DNA of 64,000 bases from Neoechinorhynchus agilis. Lineage: Eukaryota > Acanthocephala. The stretch spans positions 4,402,001 through 4,466,000 of the forward strand of contig CM121343.1 of the NCBI GenBank assembly GCA_051530055.1, in the 5' to 3' direction. Positions within the stretch are counted from its first letter, which is position 1. Each line of letters starts with the position of its first letter. The position numbers and the translations under genes were made by a program. Below the pieces are notes generated by a model, which saw only the letters and a program-made list of their open reading frames with translations, ran no database searches and was not told the DNA's origin. Shown in pieces: positions 12,792 through 22,799 of this stretch.

Positions 12792-12965
12792 TAAATTTTG
12801 ACTTGCGGTGAAGATAATCATGTTAAAAATCATTTTATTGAACTGAAATATTTCGCGAGGATCTAAGTTTTTAAATACGTGAGCTTCCCTCGCAAAATAT
12901 TTACGTACAATAAAATGATTTTTAACCTGGAATTATCTTCACCAGAGGTCAAAAATATATTAAAT
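12792..12965. mobile_element. Foldback / MITE-like inverted repeat
   Basis: Two arms of about 60 bp are near-perfect reverse complements: GGTGAAGATAAT plus TTAAAAATCATTTTATTG on the left (12807-12862), and the reverse complement ending ATTATCTTCACC at 12943 on the right. A short loop lies around 12875. The similarity extends outwards to AATTTTGAC / GTCAAAAAT next to TA dinucleotides, compatible with a TA target. No coding capacity. Confidence 0.65.
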
Positions 12966-13015
12966 GCATTTTTTACCGGTAACCCGGTTCTACTGATTCT
13001 GACTTAGGAAATCCC

Positions 13016-13370
13016 TTCCCCGGCTTTTTTGGTTTTCCTTCTTAGCACGAAGCCACAACGATCTCTTACGTCAGAGAAGTGATTGAATCACTTAGACTCG
13101 GCTGCATACGATTAAGAGTTTGTACGTAGATCTAAATACCTCCAGGACGCGGGACTCATCAGTGAACTTGTTTCCTTGGGCGGGATTCGTCTCTTTGGTT
13201 GTGCTACGCCATAGGCGATCGTGGATTAGAATCCGGCGGGATGCAAAAAAATCGTATACCGTACGCATCAGAGTTTTAGTGATTCAATCACTTCTCTGAT
13301 GAAAGAGATATGTTTTGGCTTCATGCCAAGACGAAAAACTAAAAAGCCCACAAAGGAATGTCTTAAATCT
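13016..13370. mobile_element. SINE-derived inverted repeat
   Basis: The left end (13020-13115) and right end (13255-13365) are inverted copies of the 3' tail of the SINE family also found at 22330, 30535 and 60870. Both carry the palindrome AGTGATTGAATCACT or its close relative next to TCTCTGATG or CATCAGAGA. The middle contains, in reverse orientation, the region just after the family's B box. It looks like two head-to-head partial SINE copies. Confidence 0.6.
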
Positions 13371-13609
13371 GAGTTATTCAGAAGTTTTAAAACCGGAACT
13401 CGTCGGGTTAGAATGTTAAACGTCTTTAGTAATGAATCTGAAAGCACAGAAACGACTTTAATAAACTCTTAAAAGGGGTGTTCCAACCAGCCGGATTCAT
13501 CAACAGCCATTGATTGAAGGAAACTTATTTGTATTTCCCTCTGTAAACAATGGCCGAAGGTGAATCCGACGAGGTAAGATACGTCTTTAAAAAGCTCTTT
13601 AAAGGGTTG

Positions 13610-14365
13610 TCTGCTTCATGTTGGTGCTATCCCCGGATTTTCTGATTCTTAATGGTCCCATTCCCACCCCAGGTTGTCTCCTTCCTGTTCATGCCATCCT
13701 CGGATTTTCGGTTTCTTAATAGCCATATCCCCACCTAAGGTTGTCTGCTTCCTGTTCATGCCATCCTCGGATTTTCGGTTTCTTAATGGTCAGTGCCATC
13801 CTCGGATTTTCGGTTTCTTAATGGCCATATCCCCACCTCAGGTTGTCTGCTTCCTGTTGGTTCTATCCTTGGATTTTCTGATTCTTATGGTCATCCCCAC
13901 CTAAGGTTGTCTGCTTCCTGTTGGTTCTATCCTTAGATTTTCTGATTCTTAATGGTCAGTGCCATCCTCGGATTTTCGGTTTCTTAATGGTCATATCCCC
14001 ACCTCAGGTAGTCTGCTTCCTGTTGGTTCTATCCTCGGATTTTCTGATTCTTAGTGGTCCCATCCCCACCTAAGGTTGTCTGCTTCCTGTTGGTTCTATC
14101 CTTGGATTTTCTGATTCTTAATGGTCACTGCCATCCTCGGATTTTCGGTTTCTTAATATTCATATCCCCACCTAAGGTTGTATCCTTCCTGTTGGTGCCA
14201 TCCTCGGATTCTCTGATTCTTAATGGTCCCATCCCCCCCAAGGTTGTCTCCTTCCTGGTGGTATCATCCTCGGATTTTCTGATTCTCAATGGCTTCATCC
14301 CCATCCAAGGTTGTCTGCTTCCTGTTGGTGCCAACCTCGGATTTTCTGATTTTAAATGGTTTAAA
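13610..14365. repeat. Minisatellite, about 67-bp unit
   Basis: About eleven units of the type AAGGTTGTCTGCTTCCTG - TTGGT - CCATCCTCGGATTTTCTG - ATTCTTAATGG - CCCATCCCCACC. Some units carry an internal 35-bp sub-duplication (13793-13827, for example). The long open frames across it exist because the unit length keeps frames open in places; they are not genes. The region just after it (14390-14800) holds nothing recognisable. Confidence 0.85.
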
Positions 14366-14810
14366 AAAGTTCTGTTCTGGTCTTTTGGGTAAGCACACAA
14401 ATTCAAAATGAATTACTTAAACTTGGCATTGTAAAGAAAAATCAGTAAACGCAAAGCGTTATTAAATTGGAAATGGAATAGAGAATTTAACTCTACTTCA
14501 TAAATTGAATTGTGATTTTTGAATCTAGACAAAGAACCCGATTAGGTAGTAATGCAGCGGGAATCTTAAACGTATCTCAAGAACATAGATTCTGTTGACG
14601 TCCTTTTTATGGATTATTGAAAATAATAGCTCAACCGTTTGAAATGATGCTCAAAATCATTATATTGAATTCTCATAACGATTTTCGACAACATGAAAAG
14701 TCGATATGAATTTTAGAGAAGCCTTTGGTCGCTTGTTTTATAAATTCGGTGGTGAATATTGTCAACTGGGCGTTCAATGAATTTGAAGTGAAATTGCCTT
14801 CGGCTCTTTT

Positions 14811-15818
14811 TCAAAATGAAATTCTCTTAGAAATCCTTGATGACTCATTAACATCTTCTTCATTTCGAATGATAACCTCTTTTGAATTCAGTAAGGAAAC
14901 GATGCGTTTGATTAATTGGTGATTGTTTGTCCGTTTAGATGCCATTTTGTTATTGATAACAATCAAATGGGCAACTTTTAGAGTCACAAAAGCGCAAATT
15001 CCCATTTGCTTATTGATACACGAATTTTTGATCGTGTCAAATACATCAAGCAATCGATTAACATTCTTAGTTTCCAGAACATCGTCAGGAACATCTTTTT
15101 CATAAAATCATCGAAAAATAAAGGAAATCATTTTCTGAGCTGTGACCCCGTCACGAATACATTCTTTACTCTCAACGAACTTCAGGAATATAGAAACAAA
15201 AGCCCTTTTGAACTCCATATCAGGCACAACGAATCGTAAATCCAAGAATATCTCCGAGAGCTCACAATTCATGGATTTTGCGTGCGAATTTTGAACTTTT
15301 CGCCCTTGAGAATCAATCCCTTGGTGAAATTAGGCTTTTAAATCAACAAATAGACGAAAAAGTCCCCGTGATTCACTGACGGAAAGCATCAAGAATTTTG
15401 GTATATTCATCGTCTCCACACAAGGTAAGTAATCTTTCCGGTTTTCAACGCTCGAATTTAAAATTTGAAGATTAATAAAGTATTCGACTAGCGGTCTAAA
15501 GTACTCGAAATGAAAAAGATTAAATAAAAGAAGTTCATTGCATTTGGACAGATCAATAAGATTTTCTTTGAATTTAATGCTTAATGCAGGCATATCGTTA
15601 CTTTTGTCTTCACATGCGTCCGGCCATTTCCGAATCCATGTAATGGATATCGAAGCTGTTTTTTCGACGCATAAACTATGCGCCCCGAAACTGCGGAACT
15701 CAAGCATCTTATCTGCTCCGAGACTCCGAAAAGAAAAGGTTTTTCCCAGATGGATAAATTTGATGTCGGTATATTGAATGTAAAATAATTTTTTAAAGTT
15801 GGAATTTTTGGGCAACAA
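14811..15818 (-). pseudogene. Broken 335-codon reading frame, unknown family
   Basis: One continuous minus-strand frame runs from an ATG at 15818 to a stop at 14811. It is interrupted only by a TAA at about 15330-15332 and a TGA at 15108-15110. The three pieces have similar protein-like composition: Leu/Phe-rich with charged helices, for example FRPLVEYFINLQILN and NVNRLLDVFDTIKN. A small intron could remove one stop, but I could not place one with good sites. More probably this is a recent pseudogene. An F-box or other fast-evolving nematode family is conceivable, but no diagnostic motif is visible. Confidence 0.4.
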
Positions 15819-15981
15819 AGAACCGGTTTTGATCGATGCAAGCTAAACCCGTTTGCGTCAATTACTAATAAGGGTTATAATTTTGCAAAGGAACGTTATA
15901 ATTGCGTGAAGTCGTATTATGGAAACGGTTGAACTCGAATGGTAGTGAGTTTTAAACAATCACGCGTTATCCCTCGAGATA

Positions 15982-16699
15982 TTAGAGTCTATACAACTTC
16001 TCATATACGTTGGTTTTCGTTGTTCTCCGAATCCGAGGTGAAAAGTAACTCATTGGTCTAGAAGACGATAATGGCGAGAAAAGGTTTGTGCAACTTCGAC
16101 TAGGTCTGAGTTCAATTTTTTTGCTCACTAATGTATACTGTCGACTTCGTATATTGTCAGTCATGTCGAAGCCAGGTTTTAAGGGAGGAATTGCTTCATA
16201 AATGGTCTCCTCAGCAAAAAATTCGCCCTCTTCATCCGAGCAAGGTTCCTTGATTATTGATTTGCTTACACTAGCGATCGATGATGATGAGAAAAAGCCC
16301 AAATATTGACGATCCCTAGAACACGCTGGTTGTTTCACTGGTTATTTTTGAAGGTTGTCTCATTGAGGCATGGAGAAACGAATCGACGGACTCTACTCTT
16401 AAACATTGATTGAATTTCATGTCTTTTGCATAGGGATTCTTTGAAAGACTAGCTTGCCTGGCTGATATAGAGACATCTTTGTCAGATTGAAGTTTTTCAT
16501 ATCGATGTAGTGGACGACTGCCAGTGTAGTAGCTTTGTGATATACGGTTGCTTTGCCTTGGCGAAATTTCTGTGTTCAAGCGTGATCGGCTCGGCCACAA
16601 TCCACTTCTTTTTGTCATTAAAGTTTCTGGCGAATTGAGTTCCCATTTATACAATCCATAGAGGTTATTTGGATCCAGATTATTGGCAGCTGAGAACAT
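15982..16699 (-). CDS. Ser/Arg-rich protein of unknown function, two exons
   Basis: Exon 1 is 16380-16699 and exon 2 is 15982-16315. A 64-nt intron with GTTTCT..TTCTAG ends joins them in phase, giving 217 residues. Without the splice the two frames overlap but are offset. The product begins MFSAANNLDPNNLYGLYKW and is rich in Ser, Arg, Tyr and Pro, with repeated RPSR/SRSR and SPR segments and a short acidic stretch (SDEEGEFFAEE). It looks largely disordered. No signal peptide, membrane span or known domain is visible. The upstream gap 16700-17160 holds CA repeats and a CTG run and may carry its promoter. I do not recognise it; the intron is a prediction. Confidence 0.5.
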
Positions 16700-17458
16700 T
16701 TGTAAATGTGTGTGTGTGTCTACAATGGATTTGGAGTTTCTACTACTGAAGTGACGCCATCTATAAATTGTGGAACTAACTTGCTCAAGTATAGGTAGTG
16801 CCGGTTATGGGGTACGTGCTGCCGTCACCCACTAGGTTATGAAGTGCCATCCTTACACCCAAAAGCAGAATGTGTCATTTCTCAGCTCCATCATCGCCCC
16901 AAAGAGCCATCGTTTTCTACTGCTGCTGCTGCTGCGCCATTTCCACTTTTTGCGTTCCCACGACTCCCCGCACATTCTAAGCACTCACATGCACTTACGT
17001 GGAACTTAAATGGATGCCACTGATCGTGTACTGAGAAAGTTGTTCTGCCTCTTTACATTCGCGCCCTTCGACATTTCATAGTGCATTTTTGTGCCCTTCT
17101 TCAAAACTACCACCTCCACTGATCAACCACAATGAACGCAATTTACTTAAGCAAAATAACTTTTATTGACATTTTGTGACGGCATTTCTCACATTGAACA
17201 TGGAGAAAATGGACTTAAAAGCACATCGTGATAAAACAGCGGCATAAAACTCATACATTAAGGCAGAACTTGGCAGCGAGAAAAAACGATTATGTTCAAT
17301 CTATCTGGATTGTGTTGATCGCCCTCTCCCTAGTACCGCCGAAATAGTTGGCGATTGAGGATGACGATGGAAGCATGGACGATTACAGTCTATAAAATAG
17401 GCGCGCTCGTTTCCGTGTACACTCATTCGATTGTAAATCACTATTGGTAATTGGTGTC

Positions 17459-18987
17459 CTAGAGGTTCAAGGCTTTTACGTGTCGGTTTCCTGTAAAATG
17501 CACGATAGAAAAAATGGAAAAAGCGATATACTTACGGTAAAAGCGCATCCGGAGCCGTGAACCAGATTCTGTTTCTATTTTGCGGGTTGTATATCCTTGA
17601 GCTGTACTCGAAGACGTTAATGAGCAAATATCGGTGCTCTGCACAGCAAAGATTCCAAATCCATCAAGCATTAGACGTTGGAATCACTGCCATAGAAAAT
17701 GTGTTCATGTGCTTTGTCAGCATGTGCCTCCTGAACTAAAATCCGTAATCGAAAGTAGTAAATTTATTACTCGAACAGTACTTACGCGAAAATAGCAGCC
17801 GATTTCATAAAACGGGCATTTGATCACTGTCATTGGACAATTTCCTACGATCGGATCGATATGTTTGAAAATAATTTCTCTCTTATTCCAATATTCATTA
17901 CACTGCGCGCACTCCATAGGAAAATGTTTGCAGTCGAACGCCAAGTGGTACTAGTGGAGAATTGTAATCAACAAAACATTTTTTAGCACAATGATCAAAG
18001 TATTTTATTGAGGATTGCATTCGGGCGTGGATAGATGATATATTGTCGTTATTTAGGTCGCTTATTGATGACACCCCACCGGAGGGATCATTAAAGACAA
18101 ATGAATATACGTCGACTGATTTTATGAGTCATCTTATCAATTTTATTGTTTAGGTGTTTTATTCGGCTCAATTGAACAGTCGACGTGTATACATTCGTCT
18201 CTTTAACGCGATCTCTCCCCTCGGATGTTCATAAGCGACCTAAACAACAAGATGATCAAAGTATGAAAACTCATTGGAAAAAAATTCTTGAAACTCTTTG
18301 GTTCAATGAGGATGCAATTGTTAATAGGGCACAAGTCAGTCTGGAAAGCAAAGTATCCTTACAGTCATTCGAGAATGGTTCACTTGAATTGCACAAAATT
18401 GGCAAGGTACTCGTCTGAATTTACAAACAACAAGATGGTTCCCTAAATCGGACCTTCGGATTCGTTCGTTACATGCATCATTAGTGCATTTGATCACCAT
18501 CATTGGACACGACTTGGTGTGATTCTAGATCACATGGAGGTTTTTTTTCAAAATTAAAGGATTACACAAACGTCTACCTCGAGTTCTCTGTATTCACCTT
18601 TCCATTTGCAATCCTCATCGGCTATGCAATTGACTAATAAAGACTTAATTTCTCGTTCAAATGCCACATCATTGAAAACTTTATAGGTGTTCGTATTGTC
18701 CAGTGGACACCTTCGTGTACGGAAATTCCGATCGCTACAATTATTTATAATTGATATTGCCGAGTGAAAGTATTATTACCTATTGGATCTTTCATAACAT
18801 TCTCTACAAAATCGATGACCACATGAAGTTTGAATTGGCTGCTTCATCAGTTCAAAGCATATAGGGCATGTAAAAATGTTGTCTTCGTAAGGGGTGCCGC
18901 ATGGCACCCTTAAGGCTACCTATTAATTCCAGAGCGACACAGAATACTCAACAATATAAATCTTACTGAAATCCTGCTCATTACCAT
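17459..18987 (-). CDS. TRAF6-like RING and TRAF zinc-finger protein lacking a MATH domain
   Basis: Eight short exons on the minus strand: 18967-18987, 18780-18919, 18578-18734, 18363-18524, 17786-17950, 17688-17735, 17536-17638 and 17459-17490. All join in phase (276 codons including stop) with introns of 45-53 nt, plus one of 412 nt holding an inverted repeat. Residues 25-66 form a RING with C25, C28, C40, H42, C45, C48, C63 and D66; the final Asp is the TRAF6-type CPxD variant. Residues about 80-225 carry TRAF-type zinc fingers (SCPMMVIKC, CQFC, CAQC, NCPMTVIKCPFYEIGC, HMLTKH). The family usually acts as E3 ubiquitin ligase adaptors in TNF/IL-1/Toll signalling. Here the protein ends after a 50-residue Ser/Thr/Arg tail with no coiled coil or MATH domain, so receptor binding is probably lost or supplied by a partner. 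An AATAAA on the minus strand near 17161 may end the transcript. The first and last two exons are less certain than the middle. Confidence 0.75.
18040..18262. mobile_element. Inverted repeat inside a TRAF-like gene intron
   Basis: The left arm (TTATTTAGGTCGCTTATTG, then AATATACGTCGACTG) pairs with the right arm (CAGTCGACGTGTATACATTCG, then CATAAGCGACCTAAACAAC). The arms are about 75 bp and slightly diverged. A 13-bp direct repeat ATGATCAAAGTAT lies outside them, at 17991-18003 and 18252-18264. The element makes up about half of the 412-nt intron, which explains why this intron is about eight times longer than its neighbours. Confidence 0.55.
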
Positions 18988-18989
18988 AA

Positions 18990-20575
18990 AGTAAATCTCG
19001 ATTTTTGATCACCGCACAACGTAAAATCGTTAAAATTTTAATACTTCACCGAACGTGCGTGATTATGATAATGGTCGACGTTATGGCAAATGATGTGGTC
19101 GCTTGGTTTAGCAAAAATTTAAACACTCACAAACACAAACACAGTTTCGACCAGAGTGCCAAAACGTAAAAACACAAGTTTGCGATTGAAGACCAAAAAC
19201 TAGTTGAATCTACATTTTAAACAGCTTGCGGAGTAATCTTCATGCAACAAAATATGCGAAATAAGAAATTATACCAAAAAAAATCACCAATTTTTAAATT
19301 CACCGATAAGAACGGGTGCAAAGTGTTTTAGCGTTACGGGCAGTTATTCCCTTTATTATCGAGGAACATTTTTGTAAGCACACATCAACTTTTACATTTA
19401 CGAATCAGGAGGAAACCATCGTCAGGATAATCTCAGCCGCGAATATGCTCTACTCACTGTAGTTTATGATCCATTAGCTACAACGAATGCATCCGAATTC
19501 CTTCCTTGAAATGTTACAATTTAAGAGATTTTTTTAAGGGTCCAGAAGTTTATAACGAAAACTAATCCTAATTATATGATGGGAACGATCCCCTTTTGCT
19601 TCGAAGATGCATTTAGCATTCCCTTTCTCAATTGCACAGCAAACTCGAAACATTGGTCAATTTGTAGAACTCTCATTTGATAACAAGCCATTTATGGCAT
19701 CGTACTAAAAAGATATGTACCGAACATTTTGCGTACCTCGATTTTCATGGAAGAGTGACAGAGTAATACAACTTAAAGCGATCAACAAGATGATCATGTT
19801 AATGTAATTTTTAATCAAGGAATACATATTTGAAGGTTCATAATTCAAGTATCATGAGCTGGCTAAAGAGACAAATTTTAGGCAAAATTGCATCTGATTT
19901 GAGATGACGAAAACGGCTGATTTCCGAAATCACATGGAAAATATTGAAATGAAGCGCAGGTTCATTTTTTACACTTATCGGCCGCAGCAGGAATATATTG
20001 AGAGATTTGATATCAATTAAATACTCAAAGGCTTATCGAAGCCTTTTAAGAATAATTGATGGTTATTATTAATTAATTGTTAACTGTGTGTATGTGGAAG
20101 CGACATACGTTCCCTTCAATTTTTCGGCGGGCTGTATGGCAACAGATTAACATTCGCGAAAAATCATAATGATAAATTTTTAATGAGTGGAATCCGCGAA
20201 AAGCTGTTTGAATTGTAGAAAAAGGAGTTTTAAATTCTGTCAACCAATTTCATCTTTTTTTTAACATTTAAATAAAGTTGACTAACTCATTCTTGTTTAA
20301 CGCTGTTTTACTTATTAACGGCCACTTTTTCAAGTCTGTCTTTATGTGTAATCCAATGCTTGCTTGTTTATTGCAACAAAATTAAAGACATTTATTTGTT
20401 TTTCGGCACAATCAAGTACAAAATTGTACCGAAATATTGGAACCAATAAATTCTTTTAATTTTGACGCCATAAACAGCAATGAATAGTCCAATCTTCAAA
20501 CAATCCAAATTGTGTAAACTGATTTAGATTAATTTGACTACCAATGGTTTGTTTTGTTGAAAAGATAATTCATTA
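18990..20575. other. AT-rich intergenic stretch
   Basis: No gene recognised. Near 20412-20465 there is a copy of a short dispersed motif (hairpin, CGAAATATTGG, CAATAAATTCTTTTAATT) that also occurs at 46650, 46910 and 47180 and, in the palindrome, at 20600 and 20750. The first hundred bases carry the presumed promoter of the TRAF-like gene. Confidence 0.4.
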
Positions 20576-20797
20576 GTATTTGTCGATAGGAGAAAATAAA
20601 TGAAATTAAGAATTTATTGATTTGATATTTCGATCCACTATCTCGGATCTTCTTCAGCGATTGTTTTTGATGTAGATACTGGTAATCTCTTGAGTATCTA
20701 CATCAGAAACGATCGCTGAAGAAGATCCGAGATAGTGGATCGAAATATCAAATCAATAAATTCTTAATTTCATTTATTTTCTCTTATCGACAAATAC
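20576..20797. mobile_element. Large palindrome, two ~105-bp arms
   Basis: The left arm (20576-20682) and right arm (20691-20797) are almost perfect reverse complements around a loop of about 10 bases. Arm landmarks are GTATTTGTCGATAGGAGAAA, ATTTATTGATTTGATATTTCG and GATCTTCTTCAGCGAT, and their reverse complements. The word TACCAATGGTTT occurs on both outer sides (20539-20550 and 20795-20806), so it may be a duplicated target. No coding capacity. Each arm contains a CTGAAGA-hairpin-GAAA motif discussed in the findings. Confidence 0.85.
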
Positions 20798-20946
20798 CAA
20801 TGGTTTATCTTAGTTAAAAATTGTAGGGCATTGTGGATTAAAAAACTTCGAAAAACAAATAATTTTCTTTTACGGAACCAAGGGAAGAAATCGACTATAT
20901 ATCGTTGTTGCCATAACAACCGTATTCTTTTTAGTTCATCCTGGAT

Positions 20947-21378
20947 ATGAATTCAATCAGTTACGCCAAAAATATCCAGCACCCCCGAATGACTGAAATC
21001 GTGTCTTACCTTTACGTTGGATCGAAACGCGATTTGGAATATGTGAAAAAGTACAACAGTTACGATATACAATAAATCTTAAATTGCTGCGAAGTTGAGA
21101 AAACACCGATCGAGGGAGTCGACCGTAATTACATGTTCACAAAAAACGAAACAATCGCCGCCGCGTATTTAATGTTGGGCACGGGAGTTTCTATAGACGA
21201 AGCCTTAAGTGCCATAAAGAATCTACGACCTATTGCCAGACCAAACACTTCATTCCTTAGGCAATTAAATAATTACTCAAGATACCTGGAAAGTGATTCG
21301 AACGACAAAAGGATCGATCTTTTGAATTCGTCGATGTCTCTGAGAGACAGGACGCTGATAAGGAGATTGGCTAGATAA
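20947..21378 (+). pseudogene. Dual-specificity phosphatase relic without active site
   Basis: One frame from an ATG at 20947 to the stop at 21378, broken by an in-frame TAA at 21073. The start reads EIVSYLYVGSKRDLEYVKKY, the beta-strand/GSxxDA start of DUSP domains. The end reads TIAAAYLMLGTGVSIDEAL and NLRPIARPNTSFLRQLNNY, the helix after the P-loop and the RP-PNxGFxxQL block. The segment that should carry HCxxGxxR is replaced by RNYMFTKNE, so the Cys and Arg required for catalysis are absent. With the stop codon, this indicates a pseudogene derived from a real DUSP; function as a pseudophosphatase is unlikely. Confidence 0.6.
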
Positions 21379-21404
21379 AATTGATTTTAACATGATTATC
21401 CGTG

Positions 21405-21940
21405 TCTCAGTTGGTTGCCTTTTTATCGATTTTGGGCTAAGATTAGGATTTTTACTACCCATCGATTTGTTGTAGGGAAGCGCATGAAGTCACTTAAAAC
21501 CCAAGAGCAATACGGTAATGAGTTCTTAGCTTTCCTCCCAATTCTCAAATACCTCCTGAGGAAGCTGGACTCATCAGTGGGTTTCCTATTCCATTCAGCG
21601 GTGAAACATTCGAACCCCTCGGTCCACTTGACCTCCTCGGCACAACTGCGGAATGTGCCACATTAGCCCGGTAAAAGCTTTTCGACTTTAAAATCTAATG
21701 ACTGTCTCAGTTGGTTGCCTTTTTATCGATTTTGCGCTAAGATGAGGATTTTTTACCAAACACGACTGAATTATGGATACACAACCGATCGATTTGTTGT
21801 AGAGGAGCGCATAAAATAACTTAATACCCAAGAGCAATTCGATAATGAGTTCTTAGCTTTCCTCCGAATTCGAAACTGGACTCAGCGGTGGGTCTCCTAT
21901 TCCCTTCAGCGGTAAAGGATTCGAACTCTGAAACTCTCTG
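21405..21940 (-). repeat. Duplicated unit with SINE fragments
   Basis: A unit of roughly 300 bp occurs twice (21405-21700 and 21705-21940), sharing CTCAGTTGGTTGCCTTTTTA, CGATTTGTTGTAG and GAGTTCTTAGCTTTCCTCC. On the minus strand the first copy ends in a tRNA-like head: A-box-like TGCCGAGGAGGTCAAGTGG (21631-21650 region) and B-box-like GGTTCGAAT near 21606. This is the SINE family seen again at 22330, 30535 and 60870. The second copy keeps only the B-box side. Confidence 0.6.
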
Positions 21941-22310
21941 TGTTTGTTTAAGTTTATAAGAACCATAAAATCCTGAAAATATCTCCTTACCAAATCATAA
22001 CTGGAATTATTCATCATATCCTCTCTTTTCATGCGAATACCGAAATTCTCTTCTAATCTTGGAAGTCCCGGAATTATATCCTTCGATAAACGATTTTTTA
22101 GCAACTGAGTACTTGGGTGGGGAACAGGCAACCCATTAGCATCTATAACCACCTTTTTCTTCGCTTCGTTATGAATTTTTCCACAGAAACAGGAGCAGAA
22201 ACTAAACTGATCTTTTCCGCATCACATTCCATGTCCATATCCACACCTCCCCTGTCATCCGGAGGATCAGGGGGTTTGGACAATCCCAAAACATTACAAC
22301 TAACCGGAGC
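21935..22310 (-). pseudogene. LINE ORF1 N-terminal fragment
   Basis: The minus-strand frame reads LSKPPDPPDDRGGVDMDMEC and then, after a frameshift, MVIDANGLPVPHPSTQLL...LVRRYFQDFMVLINLNKHREF. The motif PPDPPDDRxGxD is shared with the start of ORF1 in the longer LINE copy at 49600, so this is a fragment of the same non-LTR family. It is truncated and frameshifted. Confidence 0.45.
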
Positions 22311-22329
22311 ACAATTTTTTACTGAAAAA

Positions 22330-22560
22330 ATTTGCGCGCATGCCACGAATCTCGGTTTCAGGGTCAAAGGGTTCGAATCCACGATCACCAATGACGCACA
22401 ACCAAAGGGGACGAAATATCTCGATGAAGGGAGGAAACTCACTGATGAGTCCTGCCTCCTCGGGAGGTATCTGAGAATCCGGAGAAACGCAGAAACTTTT
22501 AACCGTGCATTAGAGACTATGTGGTTATATCACTTCTCTGATGTAATTGGTTTGGCTCTT
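22330..22560 (+). mobile_element. tRNA-derived SINE copy (plus orientation)
   Basis: Contains a canonical pol III B box (GGTTCGAATCC at about 22370) followed by the family body: CACGATCACCAATGACGCAC, AACCAAAGGGGACGAAAT, TCCTCGGGAGGTATCTGAG and a tail near TCACTTCTCTGATG. Homologous copies lie at 21520-21668 (-), 30535-30840 (+), 60870-61135 (-) and in part at 13040-13250 (-). The A-box side of this copy is decayed; other copies keep it. Confidence 0.65.
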
Positions 22561-22799
22561 TGCCTAAAAAATAAGCCGGGCAAGAAGGGACAAGCTAAAT
22601 TTAATGATGTTATTTCCTCCAAATCAATTCGCATTTGAAAGATTGAGCAGTTTGAGAATCGTCAGAGCGTATGATATGGCGAGTTTTGAAAAAGCTCATA
22701 CTATATTTCGGAGCGACATACATCAGTTCGCTAGAACCGGAAAGTAGTAGTAGATCATACAACTCTTGATCGCTCATCCACAATGCTAATGAATTCTTA

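Noticed and set aside
13674-14392. Leu/Phe-rich hydrophobic ORFs across the minisatellite
   Set aside because: They simply translate the 67-bp repeat unit; both strands are open and the product is repetitive.
17459-17671. Stand-alone 70-residue protein at 17459-17671
   Set aside because: The frame is the 3' end of the TRAF-like gene: it contains a 45-nt intron and the preceding exon joins it in phase at 17638.
22435-22470. Hammerhead-like CTGATGAGTCC in the SINE body
   Set aside because: It has the CTGATGA box and a CCTCC/GGAGG stem, but no GAAA after the stem in any of the copies, so the catalytic core is incomplete.
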